Translations under genes and position numbers: made by a program | Source: Deltaproteobacteria bacterium | GTDB lineage: Bacteria > Myxococcota_A > UBA9160 > PR03 | DNA: 64,000 nt | NCBI GenBank assembly: GCA_035063765.1 | Contig: JAPSFT010000013.1 | Coordinates: forward strand, 62,001 to 126,000 | Direction of reading: 5' to 3' | The notes under the pieces: generated by a model | Databases searched by the model: none | What the model was told of the DNA's origin: nothing | The model's input: only the letters and a program-made list of their open reading frames with translations | Shown here: one piece after another, positions 23,772 through 32,509 of the stretch | Layout of the letters: every line of letters starts with the position of its first letter | Numbering within the stretch: position 1 is the first letter of the stretch

Positions 23772-25514
23772 TCAGACGGGAGCCGCCGGCAGCAGCACCA
23801 GGAACTCCGAGCCGCGCCCCGGCTCGGAGCGCACCTCGATGCGCCCGCCGTGGCGGCGCACGATCTCGTGCGAGATCGAGAGCCCGAGGCCGGTGCCCTC
23901 GCCCGCCGGCCGGGTCGTGAAGAAGGGGTCGAAGATCCGCTCGAGCAGCTCGGGCGCGATCCCGCAGCCGTCGTCGGCGACCGAGATCACCACCTCCTCG
24001 CCGCGCAGGACGGTGCGGACCCGGATCGTGCCCTCCTCGGCGAGCGCCTGGGCCGCGTTCAGGACCAGGTTCAGGAGCACCTGCTCGAGCTCGCGGCGCA
24101 CGCCCTCGACGCAGGGCACCGGCCCGAGCTCGCGCACGACGGTGGCGCGCCGGCGCAGGTGCGGGTCCGCGACGCGCAGCGCGCGCTCGACCAGCGCGTG
24201 GGGCTCGAGCCGCTCCCGCGCGCCGGCGCCGGCGTGCGAGAAGGCGCGCACGTCGCGCACGATCGCGGCCGTGCGGTCGACGCCTTCGAGCGACTCGTCG
24301 AGCATGTCGAGCCCGTCCTCGAAGACGTCCTCCAGGCGCGGCTTCTCGCGCTCCATCTGCCAGGCCTCGGCAAGCGTCAGCCACTGGTCGCGCAGGGCCC
24401 GCAGGTTGGCGTTGATGTAGGCGAGCGGGTTGTTGATCTCGTGGGCGATCCCCGCTGCCAGGTCGCCCACGGCAGCGAGCCGCGCCGAGGTGAGCAGCCG
24501 CGTGCGCAAGGTCACGACCTCGCGCAGGTCGCGCACCACCAGCACGAGGCCGGCGGCGCTGCCGCGCTTGTCGCGCAGCGGCGAGGTCGAGATCGCGACC
24601 GGGACGCGCTCGCCACCGGCGCGCTCGAGCTCGCACTCGTGCTCGCGCAGGCCGGCCTGGCCGCCGAGCGCGAGGCCCGGCAGGAACCCCGCGATCGGGA
24701 GGCCCAGCAGGGCGTCACCGGGCCGGCCGACGAGCCCGGCGAGGGTCGGGTTGGCGAGCCGCACGCGGCCGTCGGTGGCGACGAGCGCCACGCCCTCGGG
24801 CAGCGCGTCGAGCACGAGGCCGGCGAACGAGCCGGGGGTCACGATCGACCATCCGAAGCGCCGGATCGTGGCGGTGACCAGCACCCCGAGCAGTCCGAAG
24901 GAGACGACACCGAGGCGTGGCACCGGCACGCCGAGCAGCGGCAGCAGGGCGTCGGTGGTCGAGCCGAAGAGGAGCGGCGTGCCGGCCGCCGCCACGAGCC
25001 AGGGGCTCTGGCGGGCCGCAGCGGGGGAGGCGTTCCTGCGCAGCGCCCGCAGTGAGGAGAACAGCCCGGCGCCGGCGCTCGTGATCGCGAGGACGAACCA
25101 GAGCCCGAAGGCAGGGCCCACCTCGAGCGCCCAGCCCCAGGGCACCGGTGTCACGCCGCGCAGGAGCCACGGCGTGGTCCAGCCGATGCCGAGCGCCGCG
25201 AGCGAGCCCGCCCACGCGACCGGCAGCACGCCGCGCACCCAGGCCGGCGCACGCCCGTGGGCGAGGAAGAGCTGGAGCGCGAGCGGCCCGACGAAGACCC
25301 AGCCCGGCACCGACAGGCGCGCCAGCGCGAGCGCGGTCTCGGGGTCCGGCGCGAGCGTCCAGAGCGCTTCGCAAAGGCCCCACCACGCGGCGCCCAGGAG
25401 CAGCGCGCCCGTGCAGCGATGGGTCGCGGCGTCGGGCTCGCGCAGCAGGACCAGGATCCCGCAGATCATGCAGGCGAGGCCCGACGCCAGGGGCACCAGG
25501 AACCAGGGATTCAC
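23772..25514 (-). CDS. Membrane-bound PAS sensor histidine kinase
   Basis: This is a 580-aa sensor kinase. Residues about 1-225 form a seven-helix membrane sensor (7TM type), then a PAS domain (LDALPEGVALVATDGRVRLA...), a HisKA domain with the phospho-acceptor His in AAGIAHEINNPLAYI, and an ATPase domain with N box NLVLNAAQAL, G1 ADDGCGIAPE, F box FFTTRPAGEG and G2 GTGLGLSISHE. The GTG at 25514 follows AGGAGC. No intact response regulator is adjacent; instead, the fossil of a REC-GGDEF-EAL gene lies 333 nt away on the other strand, so the kinase may have lost its partner. The 25515-25847 gap shows no other gene. Confidence 0.88.
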   Translation of the reverse strand: MNPWFLVPLASGLACMICGILVLLREPDAATHRCTGALLLGAAWWGLCEALWTLAPDPETALALARLSVPGWVFVGPLALQLFLAHGRAPAWVRGVLPVAWAGSLAALGIGWTTPWLLRGVTPVPWGWALEVGPAFGLWFVLAITSAGAGLFSSLRALRRNASPAAARQSPWLVAAAGTPLLFGSTTDALLPLLGVPVPRLGVVSFGLLGVLVTATIRRFGWSIVTPGSFAGLVLDALPEGVALVATDGRVRLANPTLAGLVGRPGDALLGLPIAGFLPGLALGGQAGLREHECELERAGGERVPVAISTSPLRDKRGSAAGLVLVVRDLREVVTLRTRLLTSARLAAVGDLAAGIAHEINNPLAYINANLRALRDQWLTLAEAWQMEREKPRLEDVFEDGLDMLDESLEGVDRTAAIVRDVRAFSHAGAGARERLEPHALVERALRVADPHLRRRATVVRELGPVPCVEGVRRELEQVLLNLVLNAAQALAEEGTIRVRTVLRGEEVVISVADDGCGIAPELLERIFDPFFTTRPAGEGTGLGLSISHEIVRRHGGRIEVRSEPGRGSEFLVLLPAAPV

Positions 25515-25847
25515 GATCGCAGCTGCTCCTGGGGGCGAATCGACCCAACGGGCAGCTCGCTTGATGAGCCTCCGAGGGGCCGCCACGCGACGGACAGCCG
25601 GGAATCCGGACGGGATCGCACGCTGGGCCGTGTTCACGGACCTGATCGGCGTGCGCTGGGACCACGAGCTGGACGGGCGCACCCGGGCCAAGACCAGCCG
25701 GAGCGAGAGCTTCTGCACGCCGGTTGCGCATCCGTGGAGGGCGGCCGCCGCCTCGAGACGCCGCTGGCTCCGCCCGAAGAGGGTTCGCCGGTGGCCGGTC
25801 CGGGAAGTGCCCGCCGGTGGGACGGCAGCCAGGCAGGAGTGGAGCGG

Positions 25848-26190
25848 ATGCGGCCCCCGGGCAGCCGCAAGCAGCCGCTGGTGCTGGTCGTCGACGACGA
25901 CCGCACGATGCGACCTCTCGGGCGCGATCTCGCGTCTGGTCGGCGCCGAGTTCACGATCCTGCTCTCCGACATCTCCGACGCGCAGGACTTGGCCAGGGT
26001 CGCCGTGATCGCCGAGGGGGTCGAGCACGAGCTCCAGCGCGACGCGCTGCGCGGCTTCGGCTGCGACGAGATGCAGGGCTTCCTGCTCGCCCCGGCGCTG
26101 CCCGCCGCGGAGGTCGAGCGCTTCTTCCAGGACCCGCGCGGCTCCGGCTCGGACACCCGGCGAGACCTTCCCCGTGCACTGCGCTCTTGA
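25848..26190 (+). pseudogene. Fossil of a REC-GGDEF-EAL response regulator
   Basis: Three short pieces of a c-di-GMP response regulator follow each other in order. The first 22 codons from ATG 25848 encode a receiver-domain start (QPLVLVVDDDRTMR). A shift to another frame then gives the end of a GGDEF domain (ISRLVGAEFTILLSDISDAQ, with the active GGDEF changed to VGAEF). This runs without a gap into the end of an EAL domain (VIAEGVEHELQRDALRGFGC, then DEMQGFLLAPALPAAEVERF), ending at TGA 26190. Most of all three domains, several hundred codons, is deleted, so it cannot be functional. It is divergent from the sensor kinase, which it presumably once served. Confidence 0.75.
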
Positions 26191-26248
26191 CGATGCCGCG
26201 CCACGGGCTATCCGGTCTCTGCGAATCCACTGCGAAACGTGGATGCGC

Positions 26249-26304
26249 GTCTTGTTCGGGCTTTCTCGTTCGGACTTTCTCGTTCGGACTTTCTCGTTCG
26301 GCTT
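26249..26304 (+). repeat. 14-bp tandem repeats (TCTCGTTCGGACTT)
   Basis: Two perfect 14-bp units (26264-26277 and 26278-26291) are flanked by a partial unit after them (26292-26304, missing one base) and a diverged unit before them (26249-26263). They lie 20-75 nt before the start chosen for the LuxR-type regulator. A unit length not divisible by three argues against a coding role. They could be an operator array or slippage DNA. Confidence 0.6.
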
Positions 26305-26324
26305 CCTCACCGACCCCCGCCGCG

Positions 26325-27374
26325 ATGGCCTCCGTCCCTGCCGTGAGCTCCTGCGCCCGCGTCAGCCGCAGCGATTTCCTGGCCCTGGAAGGCGCCCTGC
26401 GCGAGCTCTTCGCGCCCGGCCTCGACCCGGCCGGCTTCGTCGGCCGCGGGTTCGCGGCGATCGCACGGCTCGTGCCCGGGGAGCTCTTCACCTATTCGCG
26501 CGCGCAGCCCGGCCGCTCGGGACCCTGCGAGATCGTGTTCTCGACGCCGGAGCGCCCGGCCGCGGAGCCCCTCCACGCCTTCGCCCGGCTCCGCTCCGGC
26601 TATCCGCTCTGGGACTATCGCCTGGAGGAGCAGGGCGGGCGCCCGATCTTCCGGCGCGACTACTTCACGAAGGCCGCGTTCCGGGATTCCGCCATGTTCT
26701 GCGAGGCCTACCGGCCGATGGGCCTCGACAACCATGGGGCGGTTCCGGTGGCGTCCGCCGGTGCGAGCGCCCTGTTCTTCAGCATCGAGCGCGCCGCGGG
26801 CAGCGATTTCACGGAGCGCGACCGCGCGCTCCTCGCCCTGCTCCAGCCGCACCTGTCCGCCGCGCGCGCGCTGGCGCGGGCGCGGGCGGCCTGCGGTGAG
26901 CCGCAGATCGAGCTCTTCGCGGACCTCGGCCTGAGCGCACGCGAGACCGAGGTCTTCTTCTGGCTGGTGGAGGGCAAGCGCAACCGCGAGATCGCCCTGA
27001 TCCTGGGCCTTGGCCTGCAGACCGTGAAGGATCACGTGGCGTCCGTCTTCGCCAAGCTCGGCCTGGAGAGCCGCCTCGCGGCGATGCGCTACGGGTTGGA
27101 GGCCACCCGCCGCGCCCGGAGCGACGAGCTCATGCTCGCGCCCGCCCTGCACCGCTTCCGCACCCAACGGGGCGGCGCGCCGGACCGGCGCCGGCCCCGT
27201 ACCCGCGGAGCCGAGCTGCGCGATCCGGACCGGTGCGCGGCGTCCGCCTCCCGCGCGGCCTCCCGGCGCGGCGCGCTCAGGCCCGCGCGCGCCGCCGGCG
27301 TCGCCAGCCCACCAGGGCCAGCCCCGCCAGCCCCGCCAGCGACGCTCCCGTGGACGGCTCGGGGACGGCCGTGA
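26325..27374 (+). CDS. LuxR-type (GerE HTH) transcriptional regulator
   Basis: This is a 349-aa regulator. Residues about 10-185 form a sensor-like domain of unknown ligand, and residues about 200-265 form the GerE helix-turn-helix: LSARETEVFFWLVEGKRNRE, ILGLGLQTVKDHVASVFAKL. After the HTH a 90-residue Arg/Ala/Pro-rich tail continues and runs 98 nt into the 3' end of the convergent PEP-CTERM gene; family members normally stop soon after the HTH, so the stop has probably been lost by mutation. The start is uncertain: ATG 26325 fits homologue length; ATG 26193, in frame, would translate the 14-bp repeats. Confidence 0.75.
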   Translation: MASVPAVSSCARVSRSDFLALEGALRELFAPGLDPAGFVGRGFAAIARLVPGELFTYSRAQPGRSGPCEIVFSTPERPAAEPLHAFARLRSGYPLWDYRLEEQGGRPIFRRDYFTKAAFRDSAMFCEAYRPMGLDNHGAVPVASAGASALFFSIERAAGSDFTERDRALLALLQPHLSAARALARARAACGEPQIELFADLGLSARETEVFFWLVEGKRNREIALILGLGLQTVKDHVASVFAKLGLESRLAAMRYGLEATRRARSDELMLAPALHRFRTQRGGAPDRRRPRTRGAELRDPDRCAASASRAASRRGALRPARAAGVASPPGPAPPAPPATLPWTARGRP

Positions 27375-27960
27375 CCTCGAGGTTCGTCAGGTAGACCGGT
27401 CCGGTGATGCCGCGGCCGTTCCAGTTGAAGACGGCGATCCCGTCCGCGTCGGGATGGGCAGCCAGCACCTCGCTCAGGTCGAAGCTCATCGTGGTCCAGG
27501 CACCCTGGGTCGGATAGGGGGACGTGTAGGGGGCCCCCACACCCTGGATGCCGTACACCCAGGTGGCGACGGACTGATCGAGCCGGCTGGAGGGAGTGGT
27601 GATGCCCAGGAGGAACGAGGTGTCGTCGCCCGCGCTCTGCTGGTTGTAGAGGTCGAAGGAGAGCGTGATCTCCTGACCGGCATGGGCCGCGAAGTCGATC
27701 GAGGAGGAGAGCGTGACGTTCCCGCCGCTGGCCTGCACGGTCAGGGCCAGCGCCTGCGCGCTGCCGGATGCGTCCGGGAGCGCATGGTCGGCGAGAGCGA
27801 TCACGTCGTTGCCGGGGATGCTGACCCAGCCCGCAGGCAGGCTTCCCGGCGCGACGCCGCTGAAGTCCTCGGAGAAGAGGACGGTCTGCGCGGACGCGGG
27901 GCCGGCGAGCAGCGCCGCGCCCAGGATGCCGATCGAGGTCCAGCGGAAGGGAAGGTTCAT
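27277..27960 (-). CDS. PEP-CTERM sorting domain protein
   Basis: This is a 227-aa exported protein with a signal peptide (IGILGAALLAGPASAQ), a beta-sandwich-like middle (LFSEDFSGVAPGSLPAGWVS, ITLSFDLYNQQSAGDDTSF) similar to choice-of-anchor domains, and a textbook PEP-CTERM end: VPEPSTGASLAGLAGLALVG followed by an arginine cluster. The exosortase that would process it is not in the window. The ATG at 27960 has no clear ribosome-binding site. Its last 98 nt overlap the tail of the convergent LuxR-type gene. The 27961-28197 gap holds only the ALDH promoter. Confidence 0.85.
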   Translation of the reverse strand: MNLPFRWTSIGILGAALLAGPASAQTVLFSEDFSGVAPGSLPAGWVSIPGNDVIALADHALPDASGSAQALALTVQASGGNVTLSSSIDFAAHAGQEITLSFDLYNQQSAGDDTSFLLGITTPSSRLDQSVATWVYGIQGVGAPYTSPYPTQGAWTTMSFDLSEVLAAHPDADGIAVFNWNGRGITGPVYLTNLEVTAVPEPSTGASLAGLAGLALVGWRRRRRARA

Positions 27961-28157
27961 GACGTTGGAGCCGTCCCATGTTGGAAGGGGAAGCGACGGG
28001 GGGCGGCACGCAGTGGAGCCGGTTTTCCTCGAGTGCGGTACCCGACTTCGGTAGGGTGTGGCGTTCCGGCGCAGCGAGCGTCCGGCGAGCGCGCGCGAGA
28101 CGGCCGGGCCGCTCGTCGCGCGCCTCCAGCGGAGAGCGAAGACCCCGCTCGTGCCGC

Positions 28158-28163
28158 TATGCT
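28158..28163 (+). promoter_or_regulatory. Putative -10 box of the aldehyde dehydrogenase gene
   Basis: GC-TATGCT lies 34 nt upstream of the GTG at 28198; GAAGGAG precedes the start. No -35 is evident. Confidence 0.35.
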
Positions 28164-28197
28164 CCTCCCGCCCGCCCCGAACCCCGAAGGAGCCGTC

Positions 28198-29628
28198 GTG
28201 AAGGAACACCTCCAGTTCTACATCGGCGGCCGCTGGGTGGACCCCAGCGAGCCGCGCAGCCTGGACGTCGTGAATCCCGCCACCGAGGAGGTGGTCGGGC
28301 GCATCGCGATGGGCGGCGCGAAGGACGTCGACCTCGCCGTCGCCGCGGCGCGCGAGGCCTTCGAGAGCTGGTCGCGCACCACGAAGGAGGAGCGGCTCGC
28401 GCTGCTCCAGCGCATCGCCGCCGAGTACCAGAAGCGCTACGAGGAGCTCGCCCAGACGATCAGCCTCGAGATGGGCGCCCCGATCTGGCTGGCGCGCGCC
28501 GCGCAGGCCGCCACCGGCATCATGCACCTCAACACCATGATCGAGGTGCTGAAGGACTACCCCTTCGAGGAGCTGCGCGGCACGACCCTGATCCGGCGCG
28601 AGCCGGTCGGCGTGTGCGGGCTCATCACGCCCTGGAACTGGCCGGTGAACCAGATCCTGTGCAAGGTCGCCCCGGCGCTCGCCGCGGGCTGCACGATGGT
28701 GCTGAAGCCCACCGAGATCGCGCCGCTCAACGCGATCCTGATCGCCGAGATCCTGCACGCGGCCGGCACGCCCGCTGGCGTCTTCAACCTCGTGAACGGC
28801 GACGGCCCGACCGTCGGCCAGGCGATGTCCTCCCACCCCGGGATCGACATGATGTCCTTCACCGGCTCGACGCGCGCCGGGATCCAGGTCGCCAAGGCGG
28901 CGGCCGACACCGTGAAGCGCGTCGCCCAGGAGCTCGGCGGCAAGTCCGCGAACATCGTCCTCGACGACGCCGACTTCGCGAAGGCGGTGGGCGGGGGCGT
29001 CACCGGCTGCTTCTTGAACTCCGGGCAGTCGTGCAACGCGCCGACCCGCATGCTGGTGCCTGCTGCGCGCCAGGCCGAGGCGGTGGCGATCGCCAAGGCC
29101 GTCGCCGCGGGCGTGAAGGTCGGCGATCCGCAGGCCGACGGCATCACGCTCGGCCCGGTCGTCAGCGAGGCGCAGTGGAACAAGATCCAGGGCCTGATCC
29201 AGAAGGGGATCGACGAGGGCGCGACGCTGGTTGCCGGCGGCACGGGCCGGCCCGAGGGCCTCGCCCGCGGCTACTTCGTGAAGCCCACGGTCTTCGCCGA
29301 CGTGCGCAACGACATGACGATCGCCCGCGAAGAGATCTTCGGCCCGGTGCTCTCGATCCTGCCCTATGGCGACGAGGAGGAGGCGATCCGCATCGCCAAC
29401 GACACGCCCTACGGCCTGTCGGGCTACGTCACCTCCGGCGACCCGGCCCGCGCGCGCCGCGTCGCCGCGCGCCTGCGCACGGGCAACGTGCACCTGAACG
29501 GCGCGGGCGCCGACTTCCAGGCGCCCTTCGGCGGCTACAAGCAGTCCGGCAACGGCCGCGAGTGGGGCGTCTTCGGCTTCGAGGACTTTCTCGAGGTGAA
29601 GGCCGTGATGGGAGTCGAGGCGCTCTAG
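28198..29628 (+). CDS. Aldehyde dehydrogenase family protein
   Basis: This is a 476-aa NAD(P)-dependent oxidoreductase that turns aldehydes into acids. Motifs seen are the cofactor-contact ITPWNWPVNQILCK, MVLKPTEIAPL, SFTGSTRAGIQ, the general base Glu in QELGGKSANI, the catalytic Cys in FLNSGQSCNAPTR and EIFGPVLSILPY. It is most like the broad DhaS/AldA group without a clear substrate. GTG 28198 is chosen because GAAGGAG lies 6 nt upstream and the N-terminus then matches the family. Single gene with its own promoter. Confidence 0.9.
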   Translation: MKEHLQFYIGGRWVDPSEPRSLDVVNPATEEVVGRIAMGGAKDVDLAVAAAREAFESWSRTTKEERLALLQRIAAEYQKRYEELAQTISLEMGAPIWLARAAQAATGIMHLNTMIEVLKDYPFEELRGTTLIRREPVGVCGLITPWNWPVNQILCKVAPALAAGCTMVLKPTEIAPLNAILIAEILHAAGTPAGVFNLVNGDGPTVGQAMSSHPGIDMMSFTGSTRAGIQVAKAAADTVKRVAQELGGKSANIVLDDADFAKAVGGGVTGCFLNSGQSCNAPTRMLVPAARQAEAVAIAKAVAAGVKVGDPQADGITLGPVVSEAQWNKIQGLIQKGIDEGATLVAGGTGRPEGLARGYFVKPTVFADVRNDMTIAREEIFGPVLSILPYGDEEEAIRIANDTPYGLSGYVTSGDPARARRVAARLRTGNVHLNGAGADFQAPFGGYKQSGNGREWGVFGFEDFLEVKAVMGVEAL

Positions 29629-29712
29629 AGCCGAACTCCTCCGGTGCGACGCGCGCGGCGTCCGGCGAGCCCGCCGGGCGCCGCGTTCGCGTCGGGCGCC
29701 CCGCGCCCGTGC

Positions 29713-32340
29713 TCACTCCGCGCTCGGGAAGGGATCGACGATCTCGGCCGTGCCGGCGAGCGCGGTCAGCAGGAAGTGGAGCCGCTGTGCGCGCGCCTCG
29801 GCGCTCGACTGCGGGCAGTAGTGCCCTTCGAGCGGGACCCGGTCCTGGCAGCTCGGGCCGGGCGTGATCGCGGGGTCGATCTGGAAGTACCCCGCGGTGA
29901 TCCCCGGCGCGACGTTGCCGGCGAGCGGCGCCGCCACCTGCTCGAGCCCCGGCACCGTGGCCTGCACCGGCCCCACGTGCGGGATCCCGAGCTCGCGCGC
30001 CATCGCGCGCGAGGCGTTGTTGGGCACCAGCGTGTCGCCGATCCCCTCGGTCCAGATCGTGCTCGGCGGCGTCACGTCGGCGGAGCCCGCGAAGGGCAGC
30101 AGCGGCTCGCGGTACAGATGACGCAGATAGGTGTGTCCGTCCTGGGGGTCGAAGCCGGCCTGGAAGAGCGACAGCCCCACCCAGAGGTCGAGCGGGGCGA
30201 GCTGCGGCAGGAAGACCGTGATCTGGGCCAGGATCTGGTCGGCGGACTGGTGGATCAGGGTCTCGCCGAGCCGCGCGCCGCCGACGGTGGCCTCGGCGGC
30301 CAGGATCTCGGGCGCGAAGGGCAGGAAGCGCTGCGCGTTGTTCGCGCCCTCGCTGATGCCCTTGTAGAGGATCGTCGAGGGATCGATCTCGGGCTGGCCG
30401 TCGGGCCCGAGCGCCGGAGCTCCGCCCGGGCCGCGGTGGATCAGGTCGAGCGCGCCGAGGCCCTGGATCGCACGCAGGAAGTGGATCTGGTCGGCGCCGG
30501 TCTGGAGCCAGTACTGGGGCATCTTCCGGGTGATCAGCAGGTTCGCGAAGATCGCGAGCACCTGGGCCGTGATCCGCTCGTCGCTGGTGCCCGACGGGCT
30601 GAGCTCGCGGTTGAGCGTGTCCTGGAAGCCGAGCAGGGCGAAGCCGGCATCGTCGAGCTGCTCGTTGTTCGCGCCGAGCAGCTCGGTCGGCGAGCCGGGG
30701 TTGCCGTGCTGATACATCACGGGAACCACGGGGCCGTCGAGCGCCGCGAAGGGGAGCGTCATCACGAAGGGAGCCTCCGCGAAGCCGCTCGCGATCGGCT
30801 CGCCGGTCGCCGGGTCGTGCACGAACTGCACCGACCCGTCGCGATAGGCCGGCAGGCGCACCCGGCCGCGCACCTCGAGCGCGCGGTCCGGGATCAGCCG
30901 GATGCAGAAGCTGCCCGGCGTCGGACAGGGATCCGTCGCGACGTCCGGGATCACGATCGGGGAGGGCGGCCCGGCCAGCGCCTGCTCCTTCACGTGGGCG
31001 AGATCCGACACGGAAGGATGGGTGCGGACCGAGATCGAGAGCGCGAGCGCGACGTCCTCGCCGGGGATCGGCACGTCGGCGAGCCCGGCCACGACGTCGA
31101 GCGCGTCGCTCACCACCGCCCGCACGCGGGTCACCGCCAGGGGCTCGCCGTCGTGCGGGCCCGCCAGCACGCCGGCGAAGAGCGCCGACGGCTCGAAGGA
31201 GCGCCCCGGCTCGCCGGCCGCGAAGGCGCGGCGCGTGAACACCAGCGCGTAGCGGCCCTGCGCCCGCAGATCGACGGCCGGGAACAGGATCGCGGCGTTG
31301 TCGAGGCCGCCGCCCGGGCGCGGATCGCTGCGGACGAGCAGCCGGTACGGGACACGCCCTCCGTAGTCGGGGCTCGCCGGGTCCACGTCGACGAGCGCGA
31401 TCGGGGCGAAGGGATCCTGCGAGGCGGGCAGGTCGGCGGGCACGAAGGAGGCGTCGAGCGGGTGCGAGAGCCCGATCACGATCGGGGTCTGGCGGCTCCA
31501 GCCGTCGGCCTGGCCGACCAGTCCCGCGAGCGCGGTGAAGGCGGCGAGCTGCCCCGGGTCCGTGAAGGGCGGGATCGGAAGGGCGACGCGCCTCCCGCTC
31601 GGCTGCGAGGCGTCGGGCTCGACCCAGAAGTCGTCGGGGAAGGGCGCGAGCGCGAGTGGATCCGCCCGGTCGTAGAGCACGCTCGCCGCGGTCCCGGAAG
31701 CCGCCGGGGCGACCGGGAAGAGGGCCTCGGCGACGCCGCCGCCCTGGGCGCGCCAGGTCGCGCGGCACGTGCTGCCCGGCGGCAGCGACGGGGTGGGATT
31801 CAGGATCAGCGAGCCGTCGGCGAGCGCGTGGGCGCTGCGCGCGACGCGCTGGCCGTCGCACTCGAGCGCGAAGCCGAAGCCGGTGAGGGCCGAGGGCTCG
31901 GCGGCTGCGGCAAGCCGGAAGCGGAGCCACGCGCCGCTCGGCACCGCGCCGGGGCCAGGCTCGATCGCGAGCACCTCCGGCGCGGCGGTCGGGGCGTCGA
32001 ACACCAGACTGGTGGTGAGGCTGCCGATCATCGGGAACGGCAGTGGCCAGCGGACCGAGAGCCGGTGCGAGCCGGGCGCCGGGACCGGGATCGACCCGAC
32101 GAGGCCGGGGCCGCCGGCCGTGAAGGAGCCGGTCACGTCGGCGCCGTCGAGCGCCAGCCGGACGTCGGCGGGGTCCAGGTACGACCACAGGGCGACCTCG
32201 ACCGGCATGACGCCGGAAGGGGCCGGCAGGAGGAGATGGATCGGGGGACCGCAGCTCCCGGCGCCCAGCAGCGGCACCGCGAGCGCGAGTGCGAGGAGGC
32301 GGACGCGGGAGACCGGGGCAGGGCGGCGGGAGGGGGGCAA
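29713..32340 (-). CDS. Large secreted lipase/esterase-like alpha/beta hydrolase
   Basis: This is an 875-aa exported protein. A signal peptide ends in a possible lipobox (GAGSC, Cys30). The N-terminal half contains beta-sandwich-like segments and the phrase ALAPFPDDFWVEPD, which recalls the N-terminal domain of bacterial virulence-factor lipases. The catalytic half has an oxyanion site in PVMYQHGNPGSPTELL, a nucleophile elbow YKGISEGANNAQRFLP, an acid in WTEGIGDTLVPNN and a likely catalytic His in PLEGHYCP. This suggests a lipase, phospholipase or polyester hydrolase at the cell surface. The start is TTG 32340, supported by a TAGAAT box 30 nt upstream; the ribosome-binding site is weak. Confidence 0.68.
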   Translation of the reverse strand: MPPSRRPAPVSRVRLLALALAVPLLGAGSCGPPIHLLLPAPSGVMPVEVALWSYLDPADVRLALDGADVTGSFTAGGPGLVGSIPVPAPGSHRLSVRWPLPFPMIGSLTTSLVFDAPTAAPEVLAIEPGPGAVPSGAWLRFRLAAAAEPSALTGFGFALECDGQRVARSAHALADGSLILNPTPSLPPGSTCRATWRAQGGGVAEALFPVAPAASGTAASVLYDRADPLALAPFPDDFWVEPDASQPSGRRVALPIPPFTDPGQLAAFTALAGLVGQADGWSRQTPIVIGLSHPLDASFVPADLPASQDPFAPIALVDVDPASPDYGGRVPYRLLVRSDPRPGGGLDNAAILFPAVDLRAQGRYALVFTRRAFAAGEPGRSFEPSALFAGVLAGPHDGEPLAVTRVRAVVSDALDVVAGLADVPIPGEDVALALSISVRTHPSVSDLAHVKEQALAGPPSPIVIPDVATDPCPTPGSFCIRLIPDRALEVRGRVRLPAYRDGSVQFVHDPATGEPIASGFAEAPFVMTLPFAALDGPVVPVMYQHGNPGSPTELLGANNEQLDDAGFALLGFQDTLNRELSPSGTSDERITAQVLAIFANLLITRKMPQYWLQTGADQIHFLRAIQGLGALDLIHRGPGGAPALGPDGQPEIDPSTILYKGISEGANNAQRFLPFAPEILAAEATVGGARLGETLIHQSADQILAQITVFLPQLAPLDLWVGLSLFQAGFDPQDGHTYLRHLYREPLLPFAGSADVTPPSTIWTEGIGDTLVPNNASRAMARELGIPHVGPVQATVPGLEQVAAPLAGNVAPGITAGYFQIDPAITPGPSCQDRVPLEGHYCPQSSAEARAQRLHFLLTALAGTAEIVDPFPSAE

Positions 32341-32370
32341 CGGCAGGCTCCGGGCTCGGGAGAGCGGCCG

Positions 32371-32376
32371 ATTCTA
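32371..32376 (-). promoter_or_regulatory. Putative -10 box of the large secreted hydrolase gene
   Basis: TAGAAT on the minus strand ends 30 nt before the TTG start at 32340. Confidence 0.35.
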
Positions 32377-32509
32377 CCATGGAGCCGGCCCGACCCGGGG
32401 TTCCCCTCCCGCGGCGGGGTGCGGCCGGGGCCGCCACGCGTCGTGGTAGGTTCGGGCGCGGCCACGGCTTGGCGTCGATCCCTCGGGCGCACGGGAAGGG
32501 AGGTCGGCG

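Noticed and set aside
25848-26190. A functional mini response regulator
   Set aside because: The receiver fragment changes frame after 22 codons, the GGDEF motif is altered and most of the EAL domain is missing.
23772-26204. 810-codon version of the sensor kinase starting upstream
   Set aside because: The extra 230 residues overlap the fossil gene on the other strand and have no domain; GTG 25514 has a ribosome-binding site and gives a normal 7TM start.
26249-26304. Possible CRISPR array
   Set aside because: Units are only 14 bp, contiguous and without spacers; no cas gene is near.
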